Assembly (NCBI GenBank): GCA_905221605.1
Contig: CAJNDS010002460.1
Coordinates: 5,001 to 37,500 of the forward strand
Source of the DNA: Symbiodinium natans
Taxonomy: Eukaryota > Sar > Dinophyceae > Suessiales > Symbiodiniaceae
DNA length: 32,500 nucleotides
Reading direction: 5' to 3'
Shown here: piece by piece, positions 10,101 through 22,200 of the stretch
Layout: every line of letters begins with the position of its first letter
Numbering within the stretch: position 1 is the stretch's first letter
Made by a program: the position numbers and the translations under genes
The notes under the pieces: generated by a model
The model's database searches: none
What the model saw: only the letters and a program-made list of their open reading frames with translations
Told to the model about the DNA's origin: nothing

Positions 10101-13100
10101 GTCATGTCAAAACTGGGCCGTACAGAAGCAGCAGAGTTAACTCAGAAGCTGGCTACACGGAGCTCTCGGCATCATATGGCTTCTTGCGTTTAGGGTTTAG
10201 GGTTTAGGGTTTAGGGTTTAGGGTTTAGGGTTTAGCCCATGCCAGCGCTTCTCTTAGGGGTTTAGGGGTTTTGGGCTTTGGGGGTTTCGAGGTTTAGGGG
10301 TTTGGGCTTTAGGGGTTTTGGGGTTTCGGGGTTTAACCCCTACGGTTTAGGGGATTATCCGGGGCTCGAGGTGTAGGCTCGAGGTCTTTAGCGGTTGTTG
10401 TTTGGGGGTTTGGGTCGAGGGACATCATTGGTGTTTGGGCTTTAGGGGTTTAGATGAGAGTTTACGGTTAGGGTTTGGAGAGTTTAGGCTTTGGGTTTGG
10501 GTTGAGGGTTTGAGGGCTTGAGGTTTAGCTAGCTGGGTTATAGGGTACAATTGGAGTCTTCGTGTTTTTCATGAGAAGCATTAAGAAGCCAGCAGATGTG
10601 ATGGTTCCGGGATTCGGGGCCGAGGGCTTGGGGTTTAAGGTCAACGGGTCAGTGCAGCAAGAGAAGCGGGTTCAGGGCTTACAGTTTAGGGGTCCTCCTA
10701 AGTCCTAATCCCTTGGGTTGCGGACGGCAGTCCTCGAGAAGTTGTAGACAAGACAGTAGCTAACCCTGAGTTCATAAGCCCCCCCAAAATGTAATTACAC
10801 TTTCAGTTCTATAAAAGATTATTGCGTCCCCCTAAATTGCAAAAGTGTACTCATTCAGCTACTAAGTATCCCTCTAAGCCCTGCTGCCTGCATCTTCCGG
10901 CGCAGTCTCCGCTGCCTCGGGCGAGGGTTCCGCAAGCGGGGATTCGAGCTTTGGGCTTTTGGGGCTGAGGGTTGAAGGTTTTTACCCGAAACCCTAAACC
11001 CTAAACCCTAAACCCTAAACCCTAAACCCTAAATTTTTAGAGGGCAGATAGGGTTCATACTTAGGGCTTATGGTGTGCAGGTCTTAGGGCTTTGCAGGGC
11101 TTATGGGGTTTGCAGGGCCAAGGGCTGTTTAGGGCTTATCGGGATTGCAGGGCTTAGGGGTTTGTAGAGCTAGGGGTTTAGGGTTTAGGGTTTAGGGTTT
11201 AGGGTTTAGGGCTCTGCAGGGCTTATTAGGGTTTACGTCGTGCTCGTAGGTCTTGTTTGTGAAACGCCTGAGCCCATGCACCCGACACCCCTCCCTGCCC
11301 TACAAGCCCTGGAGGGTTTAGGGTTTAGGGTTTAGGGTTTAGGGTTTAGGGTTTGTGTGTAACACCCTGGAAGGGGTTTTAGGGAGAAAACTCCTCAACT
11401 CTTCACCCATCACGGAGCTTAACCCTTAGCCCTACAACAGGTGTATTTAAACAGTGCCGTCGCCTCGGGATCCGCAGCGCCAGCTACAATGACCTGGCCA
11501 GGCGTTTAGGATGTAGGTTCGCGGTTTCGGAGTTAGGGTTTAGGGGTTAGGGCGCAAGAGTTTAGGGTTTAGGGGGGTAGGGGACACACTCGCATGGTTC
11601 CGTTGTGCCCGACTCCAGGCCACCGTAGCGGAGAACCATCACATCACTTCCAATGAGAGATCGAAGGTATCAAGTAGAGAGACCGTCGGACAAGAGATCC
11701 CACCGTCTCGATGTTTAGAGAGAGCCCGCGCGTTGTCAGGTGGTGACGGGCAACAAGGCTCTGGTTCGTGAGGACAAGTAGTTTTTATGCAGGCCTTGGG
11801 GGTTTCGGGTTTACGGATTTACGCATGGCTGTTAGGGTTGGGGCTTCGGGTTTAGGGTTCAACCCCAAGCCCTAAAACCCTCGACCCTGAACCCTGGGCT
11901 TTTAGGGTTTGAGGCTTTCCCTGGGTTCACTCGCCATGGGTGAGAATGGGCCCTTTGCGGAGTTTTTCTACACCTACTCTACAGCCCTGAAAGACCCTAG
12001 CATGGAAGAAACATGTGGGGCACGCTCAGCGCGCTGTGCGTTTGCCTTTATGGAGGTACGGTTTCGGAGGTTAGGGTACTCTCCCCAAAAGAATACACAA
12101 AGAGAACGAAACACATGTAAAGAGTAGAATAGAAAAAGCAAACACAACTCAAACAAAAGATAAACAAAAAGAGGACGGGAGCACCACCACCCACCATGCT
12201 TGTCTTCTTTAGCGCGCTTACGGCAACCCTCCTGTCCGAAGTCTTACGCCTCAAGCGATACGTTGCAAAGTCAACATCCTTCATACCTTGGAGGCAACCC
12301 TCAGCAGCCCTTATAACCCCTAGACCCTAGACCCTAAACCCCTAAACCCTTAAACCCTAAAACCCTGTCGTCCTCAAGCCCTACAACCTGTAGCCCACGC
12401 CCACTCGATTCCCACTCAACCTCGGACACCCTTTTTCGTTGATGGGCTGTTTATGAACCTAACCTTGGGATGTTCCCCCTAATACTAACAGTCCTTAGTA
12501 GGATCATTCAACCCTCCACCCTAACCCCGAAACCCTAAACCCTAAACCCTCTAACTGTTTATAGAAGGGTGAAGATCCCAAACCTAACCCCTGCTGGGAG
12601 CAAACCCTAAACTCGAAGCCCTGGGACTGAGGCCCTGCTTCAACGGTTTCGAAGGGGTTTCGGGTTTAGGGCTAGGGTTTAGGGTTTAGGGTTTAGGGTC
12701 TGGGGTTTAGGGGTTAAAGCGGCCTGTGCTCCTTCGAAGGCTCCGTGAAACTCGTCCTCCTTCTCAGTTTGCCAGACCAATGGTTTAGGGTTTGAGGTTT
12801 AGGGTTTAGGGCTACTTAGTTGCTGAGTTCATAAGCCTCCCAAAAGTGTACACTTTCAGTTCGATTGGTGATTATACTGTCCCAAGAAGTGTAAATGTAG
12901 TCCTTCAGCTACTAAGAAGAATGACCCAATAGTAGTATAGGGTACCAGTACTATTTGGGGGTGCTACTTTTTGAACGTCTCCCAGGGGTCTGGGTTGAGG
13001 GTTTAGAGTTTAGAGTTCGTGGCTTGCGCTGCAAACGTGACTCAGTATATGCAAGACCACTAACACCAGTTCGACCACCGTCGCCTTAATCGCACAGGCT

Positions 13101-16100
13101 GACGATCGCGGAGCACTTCAGGGGTGAGATTGTCTTTGCCCTAAACCCTGAACACTGAACCCCTGGTAGACCCTTGTCAGACGTGAGATGCGCAGCAGGA
13201 AGCTTGCAAGATTCAGACCCTAAACCCTAAACCCTAAACCCTAAACCCTAAACCCTAAACTTTAAACCCTAAACCCCGGAAGGGAGTTCGTACTTGAGGC
13301 TCCCGTAGTCTCAGTCGCTATGACCCCTTGCGAGAGCAGATGTGGCGGAGAGCCAGAGACCCTAAATCCCAAAGCCCAATACCCTAAGTCTAAAACCCTA
13401 AACCCTAAACCCTAAACCCTAAACCCTAAACCCTAAACCCTAAACCCTAAACCCTATCCCACGACCTTCTCAGCACATGGCCCGGAAACCCTGCAACTTG
13501 CCCAAGCTTACAAGTTCTTAGTCGGGAATTTGGGAGTAAGGTTTCTGTCGTCCCGAAATATCGCTCTTTGGGACTACCTGGGGAACCCCTGAACCCTAAA
13601 CCCTGAACCCTGAACCCTAAACCCAAAACCCTAAGCCACTGGAAAACAACTGCGCCAGCGTTCCTCCTCGAAGGGGTCCGGAACTGCGGGGCTCTGCTGC
13701 CTGGGCACGCTTTCGACGCACACACACAACAACCTGTTTCTATGCATGCAGGTATGTATTTCAGGTTTTTGGTTTGTATATAATTGTATGTATTTCAGGT
13801 TTTTGATTTTTATATAAGTGTATGTAGTTCAGGTTTTGATTTTTGTATAACTTTTAGCTGTATATGTCTCCGTCTATGCCTATGTCTGTAGGTTTGGTTT
13901 CGGTCCGAGGACTCGACCGCCCCCCCCCCCCCCCCCCCCCCCCAATTCAAGGGGGCCCCTAAAGCCTAAACCCTAAACTCGAAACCCTGACTCCAAAAAG
14001 CCCTTCTTGAGAGTTTGAGAAAGCTGTATACTTCGCACAGAATGCATAATCCTGGATGAGCCCCAAACACATAACGCCGAAGGCCTCAACAAGAGGACAT
14101 CAATTGAATCCGATCCCAGACTTGGCGGCAGAACTCTAAAACCAAATGCCTGAGGTGTAGGGCCCTAAACCAAGCACCGAACTAATCCCCAAGCGACGAC
14201 AAGGGTTTAGGGTTTAGGGTTTGGGGTGTATTGTGTAAGGTTTGGGGATTAGGGTTAGGAGCACTCGGCGGCCGGGCGAGGCGAGCAGTGGCGGAAGTAG
14301 GGCCAGCGTGCCTTTCAAGGCACAATCTCGGGATGAAGGATCTCGGGTTTTGGATTTAGAGGGTCTAGGGTTTGGAGGGTTTAGGTGGTGTAGGGTTTGG
14401 GGTTAGGGTTTCGGGTTTTGGGCTTAGAGGGTTTGGGAGGTTTAGGGCTTAGGTTTAGGGTTCAGGGTTTAAGGTTTGTGGCTTAGAGGGTTTAGGAGGC
14501 ATAGGGCTTGGGGTTTAGGGTTCAGGGTTCAAGGCTTCGAGTTTTGGGTTTAGAGGGTTCAGGAGGTTTAGGGCTTAGGGTTCGGGGCGAAAGGTTTGGG
14601 GTTAAGGCTTTAGGGGCTGCGGGTGTCTTCTCCAAAGCTGGTAAGACAGAGAACGCTCTCTGGCTGGAGCGGAAAAGAAGCTACGGAATCCCAGCATAGA
14701 AGTACTGCTGTAAGGGGACTTCTGCCTACAACAGCAGCTTCCGGCTCTCAGCAAAGCTGCTGCTGTTATCTCAGCTTCTGCTGGGTGGCAACATCAGGCG
14801 TCATCCCTCAAAGCATCTGACCGACAAAACCCGGACCCTCAAATCCAGCGGCACCTCTACAAGCTCCCCTATCGTAATCTTGCCACATCCAGAACCCTAC
14901 GCCCGAAACCCCTAACCCTGCACGTGTCCCATAAAAACTCACAGAGCCCTCCAAACGTGCTGCTGTCTTGAAAGGAGCTCCCCCTGTCCACGCGCTTATG
15001 ATTTGCAAGGATGCCCCCTGCCTCACACTCCGCCGCAAAGCCCTTAGAACGCTAAGCCCCCAAAAAACTAAACCCGATAAACCGGAGAAAACAGATAAAC
15101 CCTCTTAGGGTAGTTACATGGTCCCTTAATATGGGCCCTTAAAGGGGGACCCCTGGAATACCCTTATATACCCTATACAACCCCCCCCCCCCCTTTGAAG
15201 AAGGTAAGGGACCATATCAAGGGACCATGTATCTACCCTGAGAAACCGATAATCCTGCAAACCCTACAAAACCTACAAACCCTAAACCCTAAACCCTAAA
15301 CCCTAAACCCTAAATCCTAAACCCTAAACCCTAAACCCTAAACCCTAAACCCTAAACCCCAAACCGCATCGGGAGGTGCCTCCGGGCGTCCCCGGCGCAG
15401 ACCGCGCCCCCGGCGTTGGGGGGCATCGCAGCCCAGGAGTGCCAGGGGCAATAGGTAGAGGGGTACCTCAGGATTCTTGTGGGGGGGGGGGCTGGAGGGT
15501 TTAGGGTTTAGGGTTTAGGGTTTAGGGTTTAGGGTTTAGGGTTTAGGGTTTGGGGGGTTTGGGGGGTTTAGGCTTTGGGCTTCCAGAAGAGCTAGCCTAA
15601 GAAGGCTTGAAACAGCCTACAGCATCCTACAGCCTTCCACCCCTAAGACATACACCCCTAAACCCCAAATCCATCTTGCAAAGGCTTCGGCCCCGCTCAA
15701 TAAGGGACCTGCCGACCCCGTGGCAGAGGTTCTTCCTCAACACCGAGGACATAAATAGACTCCACGAGACGAGGAAGTACACTTTTAACCATGCCGTGAT
15801 TGTTGCCGTGAATTGACCCTCGTCCCTAGACCCCCGCCCTCCAGGTCTGCGATCCTAAGTAGCGGAAGCTGAGCTTAGTTGCTGCCCCCCCCCCCCCCGG
15901 GACTATAGTGTCCCAAGAAGTGTGTAAAGATTACTTATTCAGCTAATTATTATTATTATTATTCAGCTACTTATTATTATTATTATTATTATTCTTATTC
16001 AGCTACTTATTACATAATGCTTTATGTATATGAACGCCTGTTCTCTATATACAAGCCTTGAGCCCGACCAAGGCAAACCGACTACTCTTTTGACTGCTGG

Positions 16101-19100
16101 ACTACCCCACTTAGGCTTCAGGGTTTAGGGTTTAAGGTTTGGGGTTTAGGGTTTAGGGTTTAGGGTTTAGGGTTTAGGGTTTAGGGCTTAGGGTTTAGGG
16201 CTTAGGGTTTAGGGTTTAGGGCTTAGGGTTTAGGGTTTAACCCTAAACCCTAGTTAACGGCATTCCAAGGTGTTGGCGGGGCATTCCCGGCGTGGCGGGT
16301 GCCGAGGCCGGGGTGACTGGAACGAGGCGATTTCCAGGAGTCGGCGGAGCGATGGCATCGCGGTCTGGTGCTTTTAGGGATTGGGGCTTAGGGCGTATAG
16401 GGTTTAAGGCTTAGGGTTTAGGATTGAGGGTTTAAGATATAGGGTTTAGGATTTAGGGTTTTGAGGTTCAAAGGTTTAAAGGGTTGCTTGGAGTTTGATC
16501 AGGGTTTAAGTATTTTGTGTTATGGGGTTTAGAATTTGCGGGCTTTGGATGCAGGCTACAGTGCTTGGGGCTGCGCTGCTTGATGCGGTTTAGGGTTCAG
16601 GGTTTATAAGCAACCTGCCTTGTGATTGGGCGTATGCAAGACTAACTAAACAAGACAGCACTTGCAGAACAGAACCGAAGAATAACAAACAGCAGCTACG
16701 AAACACTACTCACTACTCGCACAGCTTTCACTTCTGAAAGGTTTCGTGGCACGCGTCACGGGTATCATGGCATGGGGTTGATGGTGCGCGAGAGAATGAC
16801 GCTTGCAAAGAACGCATCTTGCAAAACAAAAGGCCTGAAGTGCATAAAGCGCCCTGCATCCTTATCAACTCTAAGCCCAACTCCTCACAAGAGCTGCGTA
16901 AACACCGAGAATCCCTGGACAAATCCTGAACCCTAAGCCCCACACCCTACACCATAAACACTAAGCCTGTAACCTGTAGCCCTAAACTCTAAACACTAAA
17001 CCCTAAACCCTGAACCCGAAGCCCCGCCTAATGCCGCCCTCTTCCGCTTCGGAGCAGACGCCGTGCTGCCGAAGAGAGGCATCGGAGGGTCCTGCATAGC
17101 GATGAGGGTTTGGGGGGGCTTCAGGTTCAAAGACCCCATCCCTAAACCCTAAACCCTAAACCCTAAACCCCAAACCCCAAACTCTAAACCCTAAACCCTA
17201 AACCCTAAACCTTATCTAGCCATGCTGTCTTGCAACTTGATGCTCCCAAAGGTCCCATGTTGCCATCACGAACCAATGTTTTAGGGCTTTGGGTTTAGGG
17301 TTTAGGGATTGGGGTTTAGGGTTTAGGGCAACCCCAAAAACCCTGAACACCTTTGCCCGAAATCCAAACAGGCTGAACCCCAAAGCCCCTAAACTACACC
17401 TTAACCCCAACCCTCCCCCTCCCCCAAACAAAAAAGAATCCAAAAGAAGGAGCATAAACATAAAAACCAAATACACTTTCACCTAAGCCCCTGACCCCCC
17501 CCCCCCCCCCCCCCCCCCCCTCTCGAAAAAAAAACAAGGAAAAACACCTAAGCTAAACCTCCCCCCCAAAAAAAACTAACACACACACACACATTAAAGA
17601 AAAAAAAAGACAAGAACGTCCTCCTCCGCTGGGGCCGACGCCGGCCCCGCCACGGCCAAGGGCGGCTCGGGAAAGCCCGCACCGGCCTCAGAAGTCTCAG
17701 CTTCTACGAAAGAAAACTACAATGAGATGAGGGTTTCGGGTTTCGGGTTTAGGGTTTAGATGACGAAAACAATATAACCCTCATCATGATGACAAAAAAG
17801 CAACATAGCAAAAAACAACAATATCTATAACGGTAACAAACACGACAATAGTACGATTTAAAAACCTAACAGTCATCAGCAAGAGCAAAAATCATCATCG
17901 TCAGCATACAGATGCATAAGAGTAGCCAATAGTAAACAGCAACAAGAAGAAACACAAGAACAACTATACACCCCTAAACTCAAAACCCCAAATCCTAAAC
18001 CCTAGTGGCCACGATGGTCATAGACATGTGAGGATGACTTTTATTCTAAGGGTTATGTGGGTAGGGTGAGTTCATGGTCATGCTAAGGATATTTACATGG
18101 TCCCCTAATCTGGGCCCTACAAAATAGCCCCAGATATACCCTATACAACCCAAGATACTGCAGAACCCTCTAAAGGAGGTAAGGGCCATATTCAGGGCCC
18201 TGGAACTACCCTGAGTTGAGTTCATGGTCATGGGGCGCCGATCCAGCAATCCCTTCTTAGCGGTTGTTGACTAGACCCTGGAGTAACCTAAGGTTTTTTG
18301 GTTTACAGGGGGCTATCAGAAAACCTGAACCCTGCAAAAAGGGAACGAGGGCCTACAGTAAAACCACTGTATAAGAAACCACTGTTTAAGAAACTGAGCC
18401 CTTAGACCCGGGAATATTGGTCGATTTGCGGTTGCCTTCTAGCTAAGAAACTTAGGGTGCCCTAGTGTTTTTGGGGTCAGTTTCTAAAAAATCCTGCCCG
18501 CAACACCCCCCGGGTCTACCCCAAAAACGCGCGGGAGTCACATTCTAGAGGTTTTCAGCCCTGAAAAGCTCTAAAGCGTGACTCCCCGCGCCTCTGGCCT
18601 GACCCTACCCCAAAACGCGCGGGAGTCACATTCGGGAACCCTTACCACCACCATTCCTGGAACATGGGTTTGGTCTAGTGGTATAGCGTACTCCCTTAAG
18701 AAATTAGTTTAGAAACCAAGCCTACCCTAGGCTCAACCCCCCCCCCCCCCGGGTACATGGGTAATGGAAACTAAGAAGCTTAGGGTCTGTCGCCGGAAAA
18801 CCGTTTTCTTATACAGCGTTTTTACTGTACTATGGGTCCTCGTTGACGTGTTTTAACAACTTGTTCGTGCAGTTCGGCCACGATATCTGAAGGTCGTGTT
18901 TGGTCAGATGATTATCTTCACGTTGTTCTTAAGAGGGTTTAGGTTTAGGGTTTAGGGTTTCGGGTTTAGGGTGAGTGCTGGATTTGGGCCCAGTTCAAGT
19001 CGCCTGCTCGACGTCCGCGAGAGGGACCAGCGCTGTAGCTCCATACGGGTTATGAGCTTCCTGCAGGAGACCCTAAGCCCTAAGCCCTAAGCCCTAAGCC

Positions 19101-19206
19101 CTAAGCCCTAAGCCGTAAGCCGTAAGCCGTAAGCCCTAAGCCCCCTAAGCCCTAAGCCCTAAGCCCTAGCCCTAACATTGAAGAAGCCATTCGGGGACTA
19201 AATCCT

Positions 19207-19241
<35 letters not shown>

Positions 19242-22200
19242 AGCTCCGCTTATAAGGGAACCTGAATGAACAGATTTCTGAGCCTTTTCTGCTGGTAGAG
19301 CAAACTGCTTAGACCCCTGTAGGAAGATTCCAGATTTAGGGGTAGTTTCGGGATGTGCCCCCTTCTACTCACAGTCCGTAATGGGGATTGTGCGAGGGGG
19401 GTACGAGAATCTCGATTTAGGACCGTTAGTACAGCTTAGTTGTCCAGTAACCTGGGGGAAATTCAAGGTTAACCTTTGAGCCTTTGGGATTATAAGGGGA
19501 TCTATTACCCCAAATTAAATGAAAAGGTTATAGGTTACCTGCTCTACTACTTGCATAAGGGGGAACATCCCAAGGGAAGTCGATGATTTTGGACTGGCTT
19601 TGTCGGCGGGGCATGCAAGAACCCACCTTGCAAGCCCAAATGTGCAAGTTTATGAGGCCGCTGGTCCTTCGTATCGCCCAGTTTACACATGGATCCTAAA
19701 CCCTAAACACTAAACCCTAAGCCCTAAACCCTAAACCCTGTAACGGTACCTATACCTGGGTCAAGGCACTATGCAACCTCAAACCTTTCCAATCATCTCC
19801 AAACTCCCCTAAAACCCAGGCCGCTTCAATGCCGAATGTCTTTCTGTCCTAAACCCGAAACCCTAAAGGGCCTAGGGTTTATAGGGTTCGTAAAGGGCCT
19901 AGGGGTTATGGGGTTTTTTTGGGCTCAGGGTTGAACCCCTGTCTCTACATCCGCTTGATGCTGCGAGGGTGTTGCTCCGAACATCTTGCCCCGCCTCTCT
20001 GAACCGAGTCTCTGGCGACCTGACGCTCACTTTTGTCATGGGGCCTTGGGTTTAGGTTTTGAGGGCCGGTTTAGGGTTTAGGGTTTGGGGTTTGGGGTTT
20101 TTAGGGTTGAGGGTTTGAATTCAGGGACCATGGGCCGTGAAGCGAGGGGAGAGGGTCAGGGCGGGACTCTGGTTTAGCAACCGTCCGGGCTTGTGGCTAC
20201 CCCGGGGGGGGGGGGGGGGTTAATTATGCCACATGCCGCCGACCCCCCAAACCCAAAAGCCTTTAGAGGCTTCTTGGGCTCTTGATGCGGTTGTGCTTAG
20301 GGTTTGGACTTTGGGGTTTGTCGTCAGGCCATTTAGCCAGGACCTTTAACCCTGATCCCTAACACCCCTGAGTCCTAAATGCTCGGGGGGTATGGGCGAA
20401 GGTCTCTCAAGCTCTACCAAAAAGCTTTGTGGCTTACAATTGGGATGTTCCCCCTTGTACTCCTTCATAGGGATTATGAGGGTACTGTCATCGCTATTAA
20501 GGCCTCTCAGTTATCAGGGGGGAACATCCCAAGATTACTAAACCCTAAACCCTAAACCCTAAACCCTAAACCCTAAACCCTAACCCCAAACCCGAAACCC
20601 TAAACCCTAACCCTTTCAAAACGACTTCAGGCCGGCCGCATGCTCGCTGATGGTCTTGAGCACGGCCTCTGGCTGCGGCGCCTGTGCGGATCATGTCCTT
20701 TGGGTTTGGGGTTTAGGGTTGAGGGTTTGGGGTTTGGGGTTTAGGGTTTAGGGTTTAGGGGGTGTAAGATTTAGGGCTGGTGCCCAGCCAAGCCTCCTGC
20801 GTTCGGGGTCTCTAAGCCTTGAACGCTCTTCTTGTGCAACCCCCAAACCCTAAGCCCTAATCTCTTAAACCCTAAACCCTAAACCCTAACCCTTTAGACC
20901 CCAAACCCTTATCTCTTAAGCCTGAAGCCTTAAACATCTTCTTCTCCTACCCGAATGGCGGCAGAGCTCCGAACCCAACCATAAAATGCAAAATGGCCTG
21001 CCCTTCGAATGGGGGTTTCCGAAATTCGAGACCCCTAATCTTGATCCCACATAGTAGGACTCCCTTACAATGAGGACCCCAATAAGGCACCCCTAATTTC
21101 GGAACCCCTAAACCCTAAACCCTAAACCCTAAACCCTAAACCTTAAACCCTAATTGCGGAAGCGCTCTATCCTTCCCTGGTCCATGTAAGTCGCACTCGG
21201 ATCGAAGGCCTGAGCACTAAGCCCATGTGCTGACAGTCTAAGGCGCATGAGGCTTAGCTTGACCCTAAACGCTGAACCCTACCTCCTTTACCAAACCCTG
21301 AGCCTTGTATCAATCCGAAAGCCTCGGAACCCTAAACCCTAAACCCTAAACCCCAAACCAGAAACTACTGACATGGAGTCGCCAAGTTCCAGGGCGCCCG
21401 TTCGAAGCTGACGGTTCTGCTGTTCGTTTCTACTCTTGCCAAGTGATTTCGGGGCGATGCATGCTCTTCCCATAGCGGCTCTGCGGTGAGTAGGATCCAG
21501 GGCCTATAGGGTTTATGGGGTGTAGGGTAGGGTTTATAGGCTTTAGGGTTGGGTTTATAGGGTTCAGGGTAGGATTTAGAGGGTTTAGGGTAGGGCTTAT
21601 GGGGTTTAGGGTGGGGTTTCAGGGTGTAGGTGTTAGGGTTTAGGTTTCGGAGTCTTACAGCCAGCCAGGCAAAAAAGGAGCCCCGGAACCAAATCCGAAA
21701 GTGCCAGCTGGCCTCGTACTCTAGGTGTGCGTGGCTGCCACGCAGGCCGAATCGCGCAGGGTCCTATGGCAAACCCTGGCACCCAAACACGTTTCAAGCC
21801 CCTTGACAGTTCCTAGAATGGGGGACAACCCTAAACCCTAAACCCTAACCCTAAACCCTAAGCCCTGCTTAAGAAATCTTTGGGTTAACAGCGAACACCC
21901 TCGGCATGGGGCCCCCGGTGGGACATGTGATGAATGGGAGTAAGACTACATTTAGAAATCGAGGGTTTATGGTTTGGGGTTTAGGGCTTCGGGTTTAGGA
22001 TTTAGGGGTTTTTCGTTTGGGGTTTGGGGCTTCGGGTTTCGGGTTTAGGGTTTGGGCTTCGGGTTTAGGGTTTAGGGGTTTAGGGTTTAGGGCAACACAA
22101 GTAAGAAATCGAGCGTGCCGAGCCTTCCTCTAGTAAGGACAAAGGATTGTAGCATCCTCTCTTTGGGTGGGGGGGGGGGAGTATATGCAAGGGGATGCCT

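Noticed and set aside
11974-12284. Two minus-strand frames rich in Phe, Leu and Cys
   Set aside because: They reflect an A-rich plus strand in the intron 12056-12212; plus-strand exons flank it in phase.
14041-14110. CIILDEPQTHN read as an ABC-type Walker B motif
   Set aside because: No Walker A or LSGGQ signature in phase nearby, and the motif lies upstream of the acceptor preferred here.
18664-18757. Functional tRNA gene
   Set aside because: A- and B-box matches exist but acceptor and anticodon stems do not form, and a C-run fills the T-loop region.
19574-19690. VDDFGLA as a protein kinase DFG motif
   Set aside because: No HRD or APE motif in neighbouring exons, and a second frame through the same segment is equally open.
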